Positions 18,471 through 26,025 of a stretch of 64,000 nucleotides of DNA are shown here, one piece after another. This DNA is from Methylophilus sp. 5 (GTDB lineage: Bacteria > Pseudomonadota > Gammaproteobacteria > Burkholderiales > Methylophilaceae), in NCBI RefSeq assembly GCF_000515275.1, contig NZ_KI911560.1, positions 2,718,124-2,782,123 on the forward strand, read 5' to 3'. The notes beneath the pieces are model-generated. The model was not told the DNA's origin. It was given only the letters and a program-made list of their open reading frames with translations, and did not search any database. A program made the position numbers and the translations under genes. Positions within the stretch are counted from its first letter, which is position 1. The number at the start of each line of letters is the position of its first letter.

Positions 18471-19148
18471 TTATGCTGTTTGGCTGGCTTTTTTAAAGGC
18501 TTCGATAATGATGTTCACCGCCTGTTCGATATTCTTGTCGGTGGTATCGAGCAAAATGGCATCGGGCAGCTGTTTTAACGGCGCAGCGGCGCGCTGGCTA
18601 TCGCGCAGGTCGCGTTGTTGTAAATCGTCCAGAATATGCGCATAACTGGCCGTTTCGCCGCGTTGCAGCAATTGCTCATAGCGGCGTTTAGCACGGGTTT
18701 CAACTGCGGCAGTCAGAAAAATCTTTAATCCGGCATCAGGAAAAATCACCGAGCCGATGTCACGGCCATCGCCCACCAAGCCAGGCGCTTGCCTGAAGTT
18801 TCTTTGGGTTTGCAGCAGCGCCGTGCGCACGGCAGGATGCACAGCTACTTCAGACGCACCTTTGCCCATTTGCTCGGTGCGGATATGGGCACTGACTTGC
18901 TCACCATTAAGATAGGCTTCGCCATGCTCGAATTTGATTACCATATGCGCTGCAATATCCGCCAGTGCGTTTGCATCTGACCACGAGACTTGCTGCTGGT
19001 AGGCGGCATAGGCGAGCAGCCGGTAAATGGCACCTGAATCCAGGTAGTGAAAGCCGAACTGTTTGGCAACACGTTCTGCAACACTGCCTTTACCGGAGGC
19101 AGACGGGCCGTCAATGGCAATCACAGGCGAAAGAATAATATTAGTCAT
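18471..19148 (-). CDS. cmk: Cytidylate kinase
   Basis: 225 residues. Phosphorylates CMP and dCMP with ATP. P-loop GPSASGKGS is at about 15-23, and DSGAIYRLLA, DGRDIGSVIFPDA and the C-terminal TTDKNIEQAV are family features. It is part of the conserved aroA-cmk-rpsA-ihfB neighbourhood, although here a + strand gene lies between aroA and cmk. Confidence 0.96.
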   Translation of the reverse strand: MTNIILSPVIAIDGPSASGKGSVAERVAKQFGFHYLDSGAIYRLLAYAAYQQQVSWSDANALADIAAHMVIKFEHGEAYLNGEQVSAHIRTEQMGKGASEVAVHPAVRTALLQTQRNFRQAPGLVGDGRDIGSVIFPDAGLKIFLTAAVETRAKRRYEQLLQRGETASYAHILDDLQQRDLRDSQRAAAPLKQLPDAILLDTTDKNIEQAVNIIIEAFKKASQTA

Positions 19149-19239
19149 AAATTTTGCTTATAGATCACTTTAAAACAATGAATTGGATTTTGTTTGTTGG
19201 GCTTTATATCATGGCTACATCGACCTTAAGGAGCACAAC

Positions 19240-19464
19240 ATGATTAAAACCGCCTCATTTGCCATGCTGCATTTTAGCGTTGCATTCACGATTGCCTATC
19301 TAGTCACCGGCAGCCTGTTGGTTGGCGGGCTGATGGCCTTAGTAGAGCCTGCCTGCAATACCGTGGTGTTTTATTTTCACGAGCGTGCCTGGCAGCGTCA
19401 CCAGCATGGCCATGCTGCAGCAGCTACAGAGCCCGATGAGCATGAGTGGGCTTACGCGGCGTGA
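19240..19464 (+). CDS. DUF2061 family small membrane protein
   Basis: Start chosen at ATG 19240, which has AAGGAG 7 nt upstream; a longer frame from 19183 lacks one. 74 residues with two hydrophobic segments (about 5-24 and 27-46). The DUF2061 pattern is seen: KTASFAMLHFSVAF, TGSLLVGG, ALVEPACNTVVFYFHERAW. The function of the family is unknown to me. The His-rich end (RHQHGHAAA) is notable. It lies on the + strand in the middle of a - strand housekeeping cluster, divergent from cmk and convergent with aroA (11 bp apart). Confidence 0.88.
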   Translation: MIKTASFAMLHFSVAFTIAYLVTGSLLVGGLMALVEPACNTVVFYFHERAWQRHQHGHAAAATEPDEHEWAYAA

Positions 19465-19475
19465 GTAAGCTTAAG

Positions 19476-20774
19476 CTAGCGGGCGATGCTGGCAAATACC
19501 TTAAAGTAATCAGGAAACGTTTTAGCTACGCATCTAGGGTCATTAATGGTAATTGGCACACCCGCCAGGCTTAGCAGCGAAAAGCACATGGCCATGCGGT
19601 GGTCATCGTAGGTGTCAATCACTGCATTTGGTGTCAGTTGTGCCGGGGGGGTAATTTGAATGTAATCAGCCCCCTCAACCACGGTAGCGCCGACTTTGCG
19701 TAACTCTGTTGCCATCGCCGCAATACGGTCAGTTTCTTTAACGCGCCAGCTGGCAATATTGCGCAAAGTGGTCGTGCGCGCCTGGTCTGAGTCGCCTTGG
19801 GTAAACATGGCCATCACGCCTAAGGTCATGGCGGCATCCGGGATATGGTTGCAGTCGAGATCAATCGCTTTTAACGACTGTGTTTTTTCGGCACGCACAT
19901 GGTTGTCGCCATAGCTGATATGGCCGCCCATCAGGTTGGCTGCTTCTGCAAATTGGATATCGCCTTGAATGCTTTGCTGTCCGACCCCTTGAACCGTGAC
20001 ATCACCCGCCAAAATACCTGCAGCGATAAAGTAAGAGGCGCTTGAAGCGTCGCCCTCCACATAGATTTCACCTGGGGATTGATAGTGCGCGGCGGCTGGA
20101 ATGTGAAAGCGTGCCCATCCATCACGTTGCACCGTTACGCCAAAGCGTTGCATCAGGTTAAGTGTGATTTCAATATAAGGCTTTGAAATTAACTCGCCGA
20201 CCACTTCAATGGTGGCTGCCTGGCCAGTTAAAGGTAACGCCATCAGCAGGGCAGTTAAAAATTGGCTAGAGACATCACCGCGGATTTTAATCGCCTGGCT
20301 GACATTTAGCTTGGCCGGGGAAATTTGCAGGGGAGGGTAGCCCTCATTCGCTAAATAACTCACTTGTGCACCGGCTTGCTTTAATGCATCGACCAAATCG
20401 CCGATTGGGCGTTCGTGCATGCGTGCAATGCCATGCAGGTGGAAATTGCCACCTGAAAAAGCCAGAGCTGCGGTTAGTGGCCTGAACGCCGTACCAGCAT
20501 TGCCTAAAAACAAATCGGCCTGCTTATTTGGAAATTTGCCGCCGCAACCAGTGACTTGCCAGGCATTTTCACCAATGTTGTTGAGTGTAACGCCCAGCGC
20601 CGTTAAGGCCTCCAGCATCCTTGCCGTGTCATCAGAGGCTAGCAAGTCACGAATCACGGTAACGCCATCAGCCAGTGCTGCCAGTAGCAAGGTGCGGTTA
20701 GAAATGCTTTTTGAGCCTGGCAAGGTAATTGCGCCTAGCGCCTGGTGTGCAGCGGGTAAATGCAGTTGTTCCAT
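19476..20774 (-). CDS. aroA: 3-phosphoshikimate 1-carboxyvinyltransferase (EPSP synthase)
   Basis: 432 residues. Makes EPSP from shikimate-3-phosphate and phosphoenolpyruvate in the shikimate pathway. Signatures: [20 protein letters not shown] near the N-terminus, [18 protein letters not shown] (about 88-105), [19 protein letters not shown], and [17 protein letters not shown] with the catalytic acidic residues. The start is 12 bp after tyrA, so the two are co-transcribed. Confidence 0.97.
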   Translation of the reverse strand: MEQLHLPAAHQALGAITLPGSKSISNRTLLLAALADGVTVIRDLLASDDTARMLEALTALGVTLNNIGENAWQVTGCGGKFPNKQADLFLGNAGTAFRPLTAALAFSGGNFHLHGIARMHERPIGDLVDALKQAGAQVSYLANEGYPPLQISPAKLNVSQAIKIRGDVSSQFLTALLMALPLTGQAATIEVVGELISKPYIEITLNLMQRFGVTVQRDGWARFHIPAAAHYQSPGEIYVEGDASSASYFIAAGILAGDVTVQGVGQQSIQGDIQFAEAANLMGGHISYGDNHVRAEKTQSLKAIDLDCNHIPDAAMTLGVMAMFTQGDSDQARTTTLRNIASWRVKETDRIAAMATELRKVGATVVEGADYIQITPPAQLTPNAVIDTYDDHRMAMCFSLLSLAGVPITINDPRCVAKTFPDYFKVFASIAR

Positions 20775-20786
20775 AACAGTGTGTAA

Positions 20787-21656
20787 TTATTGAATTTTAG
20801 AGTTGGCCCAGTCGTTGCGGGCACGGCTGGCATGTTCAAACAAGGCATGTAGCGCATCGCCGTTATCTTGCTCGAGTAAAGTCGTCATCTCACTCACGGC
20901 CTGCTGGTAGGTTTTAAGTTCGTTTAACAAGGCATGTTTGTTGGCGAGTGCAATATCTCGCCACATTTCAGGGTGGCTACCGGCAATACGTGTAAAGTCG
21001 CGAAAGCCGCTGGCGGCAAACTTAAACAGTAATGCTGCGTTATCACGCTTGGCAAAATCTTCTACCAATGCAAACGCCAATAAATGCGGCAAATGGCTAA
21101 CGGCAGCGAATACGCTGTCGTGTTCTTGCGCACTCATACTCGAAACGATGGCGCCACATTGCTGCCATAATGCTTTTACTTTCTCGACTGCTTGCGGCTG
21201 GGTTGCTGCATTCGGCGTTAATATGACATTTTTGCCGATGTATAAATCGGCCATGGCCGCTGCAGGGCCGCTTTTCTCGGCGCCGGCAATCGGGTGGCCG
21301 CCAACAAACTGGCCAATATGCTCACCAAGCTCGGCACAGGCATAAGCCATGACATCTGATTTAGTGCTACCCGCATCAGTAATCACCATCTGATCGTCCA
21401 GGTGCGGACGAATAGCACGCAAAATCGCTGGTGTTTGCGCCACCGGTGTCGCGATTAATATCAGGTCTGCCCCCGATAATGCCTTGCCGATGTCTGTTTC
21501 TGCAGTGTCAATTAATCCAAGCTGGAGCGCTTCTTGTAAACTTTGGCTGGTACGGCCAATTCCGGTGATTTGTGGTGAGTGAGGCTGCTTTTTTAGCGCT
21601 AGCGCCACTGAGCCCCCGATCAAACCAACCCCGAAAATCACTATTTTTTTGAACAT
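20787..21656 (-). CDS. tyrA: Prephenate dehydrogenase
   Basis: Start chosen at ATG 21656 so that the NAD motif GVGLIGGSVALAL falls close to the N-terminus as usual; an ATG 21 bp upstream is also open. 289 residues. Oxidatively decarboxylates prephenate to 4-hydroxyphenylpyruvate for tyrosine synthesis. The segments TDAGSTKSDV, GGHPIAGAEKSGP, SHLPHLLAFAL and ASGFRDFTRIAGSHPEMW (catalytic His region) are all present. It lies directly upstream of aroA. Confidence 0.95.
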   Translation of the reverse strand: MFKKIVIFGVGLIGGSVALALKKQPHSPQITGIGRTSQSLQEALQLGLIDTAETDIGKALSGADLILIATPVAQTPAILRAIRPHLDDQMVITDAGSTKSDVMAYACAELGEHIGQFVGGHPIAGAEKSGPAAAMADLYIGKNVILTPNAATQPQAVEKVKALWQQCGAIVSSMSAQEHDSVFAAVSHLPHLLAFALVEDFAKRDNAALLFKFAASGFRDFTRIAGSHPEMWRDIALANKHALLNELKTYQQAVSEMTTLLEQDNGDALHALFEHASRARNDWANSKIQ

Positions 21657-21694
21657 AGCTGAATTGTACCATGTCATACAAATGCGCTTGAAGT

Positions 21695-21723
21695 TTGGCT
21701 CGCTGGGTTTTCAAGCGTATAAT
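21695..21723 (+). promoter_or_regulatory. Sigma70-type promoter of ssrA
   Basis: TTGGCT (21695-21700), 17-bp spacer, perfect TATAAT (21718-21723), 14 bp before the mature tmRNA 5' end. Confidence 0.8.
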
Positions 21724-21737
21724 CCCAAGATTGCATT

Positions 21738-22103
21738 GGGGCTGACCCGGTTTCGACGTGGGTTACAAAGCAGTGCAGGGCATACCGAGGATTCAGGTTC
21801 CCTCGTAAATCCATCTGAAAAAGTATAGTCGCAAACGACGAAACTTACGCTTTAGCCGCTTAATCCCGGCTGAACGCTGCACCGAAGAGCCTCTCGGTCG
21901 GGCCGGGTAACCGGCAGCAGCGTCATTTAGAGAGGATCGTGTCTTATCGGGTTGCTTGGTAAGGCGTTAAATCTAAGGCAGCTCGTCAGCCATCTGCTTG
22001 CTCGTTGGTGGGTGTCTGATTAAATTTAAACAACACAGCTAAGTATGTAGAACTGTCTGTGGAGGGCTTGCGGACGGGGGTTCGATTCCCCCCAGCTCCA
22101 CCA
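21738..22103 (+). ncRNA. ssrA: Transfer-messenger RNA (tmRNA)
   Basis: The tRNA-like ends pair as GGGGCTG / CAGCTCC with 3' ACCA encoded; the T-arm is GGGGGTTCGATTCCCCC. The tag reading frame at 21831-21863 encodes ANDETYALAA followed by TAA. About 366 nt, a normal length. tmRNA with SmpB rescues stalled ribosomes and tags the nascent peptide for proteolysis. The 3' end is a common integration site, and accessory genes begin just downstream. Confidence 0.97.
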
Positions 22104-22176
22104 AAGTGAAGTATTCTGGAGACCACTCCAGACCAAACAAAGCCATTGTTACTCAATGGATTATTGAGCGTAAAAG

Positions 22177-22209
22177 AAAAGACCATCCTCTCTGGGATGG
22201 TCTTTTTTT
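22177..22209 (+). terminator. Terminator of ssrA
   Basis: AAAAGACCATCC / GGATGGTCTTTT with a short loop and a T run, 74 bp after the tmRNA 3' end. Confidence 0.85.
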
Positions 22210-22314
22210 GTTTTCATGAACAGAGAAATAGAGTGGCCAGTTCATAAAAATGAACAAGTTAGTGGCTCATTTGTAATCCTGAACTTTCAGTCTCAATTTG
22301 ATAACCAGTAAATA

Positions 22315-23460
22315 TTAAATCTTTAGTTTTGTAAGCTTAACTAAATTAATTTCCCCGTTTTCAAACGCATCAATAACATTATTTTTATCGCTGCAAAGAG
22401 TCAAGCTCGGCAATTCGATGACAAACTCTGATTTAACTTCAAGCAGAATGTCGTTATGTATAGTGTTGTGAGTGTCTGTACTATTCTCGGATATCTCTAT
22501 AATTCTACTAAAAGCACTTGGAGTGTAAGCGCCATCCCAGAATCCATGCGCTGGAAGCGAATTAGTAACTGTAATATCTATGTGATTTTCACTAATTATG
22601 TAAACAGTAGGGTACTCATCAAAAGTTATATTTTGCACTTCAAAATTGATATTGTCTGTAAAGTTGACTTCCGTTACATCTCCATAAATATGCTCTGAAT
22701 AGTCTGAGTAATTGGAACCTAACAATTCTTTCTTAACTAATTTAGAGATATCAACGCTAATATCCTGCTTTTGAACTTTCAGCTCAGTTTTAATGAGACA
22801 TATTAAGTCATCAAGTTGTCGAGTTCTCTTCGATGCAATATCTTGCTCAATGCATGTTTTTATTTCAGCACGTTCAAAAAGCTCATCTAATGACTCAATA
22901 ACAATAAAGCTTTTCAGATTGCTTCTAACTTTCTCCTGAAAGTTTTTATCTTTTGATATGAAATACAGTTTATCTTTAAACTTACTGTTCAATCTCAGTA
23001 AGACCTGCCAAATAAATGCATCGGGAAGATCATCACGATTTTTAAGTTTTTTAAATGGTTCGCTCCCAGAAAAGTAACAATCGAATGCGTTCTGGGCATC
23101 TGTGCTTCCAATTTTATGTATCTCTACATGATTTTCAGTAAGCCATGAATTGAATTTATTTTTAGCTGCCCCAGCTGATTGATTTATTACATGCTCGGAG
23201 CTATTAATTAAATTCTGAAGGGATTGTTGGTTTATATCTTGGAGAAGATATTTAGTTGCTTTAGATACGCCATCAATAATTGATTGATTCAATAATCTAA
23301 AATCTTCATCAATTGTTGATTCGAACTCTTTTACATTGATTATCGAAGTATGAAGTTTAATCAGGTGTGATTTGGCTAATGTAGACAGCTGACTAAATTT
23401 GAATGTGGCCCGGGATTTATCATTTTTAAATTCAGTTGAATCAACAAATATATTTTTCAT
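22315..23460 (-). CDS. PIN-like domain protein (DUF4935 type), accessory
   Basis: Start taken at ATG 23460 (MKNIFVDSTEF), where the first PIN-type acidic residue falls at the N-terminus; a TTG 24 bp upstream is also open. 381 residues. Other PIN-like positions: INVKEFE, the central DDLPDAFIWQVLL (about 165-177) and LYFISKDKNFQ (about 187-197), as expected for a metal-dependent RNase fold at residues 1-200. The C-terminal half (about 220-380) is unlike anything I know. Codon use is AT-rich compared with neighbouring genes, and the gene lies next to ssrA, both signs of transfer. Possibly a defence or RNA-cleavage protein, but no antitoxin-like partner is seen. Confidence 0.65.
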   Translation of the reverse strand: MKNIFVDSTEFKNDKSRATFKFSQLSTLAKSHLIKLHTSIINVKEFESTIDEDFRLLNQSIIDGVSKATKYLLQDINQQSLQNLINSSEHVINQSAGAAKNKFNSWLTENHVEIHKIGSTDAQNAFDCYFSGSEPFKKLKNRDDLPDAFIWQVLLRLNSKFKDKLYFISKDKNFQEKVRSNLKSFIVIESLDELFERAEIKTCIEQDIASKRTRQLDDLICLIKTELKVQKQDISVDISKLVKKELLGSNYSDYSEHIYGDVTEVNFTDNINFEVQNITFDEYPTVYIISENHIDITVTNSLPAHGFWDGAYTPSAFSRIIEISENSTDTHNTIHNDILLEVKSEFVIELPSLTLCSDKNNVIDAFENGEINLVKLTKLKI

Positions 23461-23602
23461 AATGCAATTTATACCATTTGCCAAAATTAAATTTGATGCA
23501 GTATTTAATGTATTATTGATAGTTATTATTATGCATCAGTATAAAACTGGTGATGAATTAATCCTAAGCCATTGAATTTATTTTTATTGATGAGCGTAAC
23601 TT

Positions 23603-23633
23603 AAAAAGCCACCTTCGCAAAGATGGCTTTTTT
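23603..23633. terminator. Terminator between accessory genes
   Basis: AAAAAGCCA...TGGCTTTTTT hairpin with partial inner pairing (CCTT/AAAGA), between the PIN-like gene and the next small gene. Confidence 0.7.
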
Positions 23634-23672
23634 ATGCCAGTTTTCCCCCAAACACTTTTTATCCACTGCTTG

Positions 23673-24077
23673 CTATCTTAAGCGCTCGTTGATTAGCCTA
23701 ATAGTCGCGTCTTTTTTTAAACGCTTACAGTAACGACGTTTGGTCTGTATGCTCATTTCGTCAAAAAGCATCATTCTCCATAAATACTTGGTTTCAATTA
23801 AATCAGCATTGAGCACATGTGCAGTCGCCGTGCTTCTCGGCATTTTTTTACGGTGGCCAGTACGATAGGGTGCCAGTGCGTGCATTTTAATGCTATTCAA
23901 TTTAACCTCTGGCGCCACTTGTTTTCCGGCCATCCATCGCCTGAGAACATCTGATTTGACATCGATTAAACACCCAAGCTCATGTATGTTCAGTGTTCCG
24001 AGATATTCGCCAATCTTGAGACACCAGATTAACGTGTATTGCGTATGCAGTTTTTTTAAACGTTGTTTATCTTGCAT
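23673..24077 (-). CDS. Small basic protein with possible helix-turn-helix (134 aa)
   Basis: Start chosen at ATG 24077 (MQDKQRLKK), which has GGGGAG upstream; the 31 residues before it in the open frame lack an RBS. I do not recognise the family. Residues ~27-48 (ELGCLIDVKSDVLRRWMAGKQV) read like a Cro/CI-type helix-turn-helix. The C-terminus is very basic (KRRYCKRLKKD...RLINERLR). A transcriptional or nucleic-acid-binding role is therefore possible but weakly supported. The next gene upstream on the same strand is another small basic unknown. Confidence 0.6.
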   Translation of the reverse strand: MQDKQRLKKLHTQYTLIWCLKIGEYLGTLNIHELGCLIDVKSDVLRRWMAGKQVAPEVKLNSIKMHALAPYRTGHRKKMPRSTATAHVLNADLIETKYLWRMMLFDEMSIQTKRRYCKRLKKDATIRLINERLR

Positions 24078-24241
24078 AGTGACTCCCCACAAACCAATTG
24101 CAAATGACAGTTGGATATTAACACTTGTTTTATTAATGTAAATAATATGAAGGTGTTTTTGCCTAATCATTTTAAATATGGATTTATCGCAATGGTTTTG
24201 TATGTGTGCTTTAATATTCGCATAATGTATATTATGTTAAA

Positions 24242-24526
24242 TTAATGATTGAAGTAAAAAATGAACGATAACTGCTGGCATGGTCTGCTTAAGTGCTCTC
24301 TTAAGCGTTTGTCATTTTTAAAGTTGACATAATATCTGCAGGCTAATCTGACAAGCTCAACGTCAAAGCCCATTTCAACTAATCGCAATGTTTCTCTTTT
24401 GATTAGCCGGTAGTATTGCCGCTTAACTGCCTGGTTTCGGCCTCGCACACGGATATGCCAATAAAGGTTACGTAAATCGTTAAACGCCACAGGTAGCGCG
24501 ACATATGTTGATTGATCAAATCCCAT
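24242..24526 (-). CDS. Small basic hypothetical protein (94 aa)
   Basis: An open frame of 94 codons starting 26 bp after the HD-GYP regulator stop on the same strand. It is rich in Arg, Lys and aromatic residues (RVRGRNQAVKRQYYRLIKRE, LACRYYVNFKNDKRL). No family recognised and no convincing RBS seen (the nearest purine stretch is weak). The basic helical composition is similar to that of the neighbouring 134-residue protein, but I cannot align them. Could be a genuine small gene at the end of the phosphorelay operon, or part of the AT-rich accessory segment. Confidence 0.45.
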   Translation of the reverse strand: MGFDQSTYVALPVAFNDLRNLYWHIRVRGRNQAVKRQYYRLIKRETLRLVEMGFDVELVRLACRYYVNFKNDKRLREHLSRPCQQLSFIFYFNH

Positions 24527-24552
24527 GCTATTTGTTGGATGCCCATTGATGC

Positions 24553-25629
24553 CTAATCAGCAGCATCGGAGTGTTCTTCAAATATCTCTCTGAAGCGATC
24601 TGCCAGTTTTACAAATGCACTGAGTATCATTGGGTCAAAATGGTCAGGGTGTGTGCGTCCGTCGCCTTGCATGATGATTTCTAATGCAAGCTCATGCGTA
24701 AAAGCGGGTTTATATGGGCGCTGGCTACGTAGTGCATCATAAACATCGCTCATGATCATAATGCGAGCAGATAAAGGGATGGCTTCTGCTTTTAAGCCAT
24801 AAGGGTAGCCGCTGCCGTCCCAATGCTCGTGATGATACAAGGCTATTTCTGCGCCCATGATGGTAAAGGGTGAGCTACTATTGCCCTGCCCTAAAATGCT
24901 GTTACCCAAAATGGTGTGCGTCTTCATGATCTCCCATTCTTCTGCGGTATGGACACCGGGTTTGAGCAGAATATGATCGGGAATGCCTATTTTACCCACG
25001 TCGTGCAATGGGCTGGCATGATAAATCGTTTCAATAAAATCTGGGCTCATGCCCAAATAGGCTGCGAGTTCTTTGCAAAAAAAGGCGATGCGGTGAATGT
25101 GCTCACCGGTTTCTTTGTCTCTAAATTCGGCCGCCCGCATGATGCTAAACATTGAGTCGAAGTAACTTGAGCGTAACTGGGCTGTGCGCTCTTCAACTTG
25201 TATTTCTAACGTGCGGCTGTAATCACTCAAAAAGTCGTTATATTCTTTTAGCCGCAATAAATTACGCACCCTGATCCACAGTTCAGCGCGGTCTATCGGC
25301 TTGGTGACAAACTCCTCTACTCCGCATTGCAACGCTCGCATTTTGGAGGTGCGGTCGATGAGGGCGGTGAGCATAATAATCGGGATAATTTTGGTCGCCT
25401 CATTGTTTTTAAGCTGCTCGGCTAACTCGAAGCCGTTTAAAACGGGCATCATGGCATCGAGCAGAATAAGATCTGGCTGATGGGTCGCTATGAGGTCAAG
25501 CGCCATTTTTCCATCATGGGCTTGTAAGGTGGCATAGCCTTCAGATGAGAGCAAAGCCTCTAAATAGCTACGATTATTTTCTTCGTCGTCTACAATGAGT
25601 ATGGTCTTGCGCGTGACTTTCATATCCAT
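24553..25629 (-). CDS. Response regulator with HD-GYP phosphodiesterase domain
   Basis: 358 residues. Receiver domain 8-125 with phospho-acceptor Asp58 (LILLDAMMP) and Lys110 in FVTKPIDR. A coiled-coil linker precedes the HD-GYP domain (about 160-350): His209-Asp210 in SPLHDVGKIGIPD, His266-His267 in LYHHEHWDGSGYP, and intact GYP at 274-276. Such enzymes hydrolyse cyclic di-GMP to GMP, so the protein likely lowers c-di-GMP when phosphorylated. RBS GGGGAT before ATG 25629. It lies 36 bp after the stand-alone receiver gene. Confidence 0.95.
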   Translation of the reverse strand: MDMKVTRKTILIVDDEENNRSYLEALLSSEGYATLQAHDGKMALDLIATHQPDLILLDAMMPVLNGFELAEQLKNNEATKIIPIIMLTALIDRTSKMRALQCGVEEFVTKPIDRAELWIRVRNLLRLKEYNDFLSDYSRTLEIQVEERTAQLRSSYFDSMFSIMRAAEFRDKETGEHIHRIAFFCKELAAYLGMSPDFIETIYHASPLHDVGKIGIPDHILLKPGVHTAEEWEIMKTHTILGNSILGQGNSSSPFTIMGAEIALYHHEHWDGSGYPYGLKAEAIPLSARIMIMSDVYDALRSQRPYKPAFTHELALEIIMQGDGRTHPDHFDPMILSAFVKLADRFREIFEEHSDAAD

Positions 25630-25665
25630 AGTTATCCCCTGCCAGCTAATTTTTAGGTTATTTTT

Positions 25666-26025
25666 TTAAAGCAAAGCATCTATCGTTTGCAAGAACTCTT
25701 TATAGCGAATCGGTTTGGCGATATAGCCATCACAGCCAGCCTGGCGCACTTTTTCTTCATCACCTTTCATGGCAAAGGCTGTGAGTGCGATTATTTTGAT
25801 ATGGCTGGTTTGCGCATCTTGCTTAAGTAGCCGCGCAGCAGTTAACCCATCCATGCCAGGTAACTGTATGTCCATGAGGATCATTTCTGGTGCATGGCTA
25901 CGCGCGATATTGATGCCATCCAGCGCATTCACGGCTTGCAATACGTCGTGCCCAGAGGTTTCTAAGAGTAGCTGCGCCAGTTTCATGTTGTTGGGGTTGT
26001 CTTCAACGATCAATATTGTTGCCAT
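25666..26025 (-). CDS. Single-domain response regulator (DivK/CheY-like)
   Basis: Start chosen at ATG 26025 (MATILIVEDN), which has AGAAAGG upstream. 119 residues, a lone receiver: acidic Glu8/Asp9, phospho-acceptor in EMILMDIQLPGMDG, IIALTAFAMKGDEEKV and YIAKPIRYKEF. The segment NNMKLAQLLLETSGHDVLQA is typical of DivK-like phosphotransfer receivers. The start lies 23 bp inside the 3' end of the hybrid kinase gene, so translation is coupled. Probably an intermediate between the kinase and the HD-GYP regulator. Confidence 0.94.
   Translation of the reverse strand: MATILIVEDNPNNMKLAQLLLETSGHDVLQAVNALDGINIARSHAPEMILMDIQLPGMDGLTAARLLKQDAQTSHIKIIALTAFAMKGDEEKVRQAGCDGYIAKPIRYKEFLQTIDALL

Noticed and set aside
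21986..22186. 66-codon - strand frame containing GGAGGNRTPVRKPS
   Set aside because: It is the antisense of the tmRNA 3' end and downstream terminator, not a gene.
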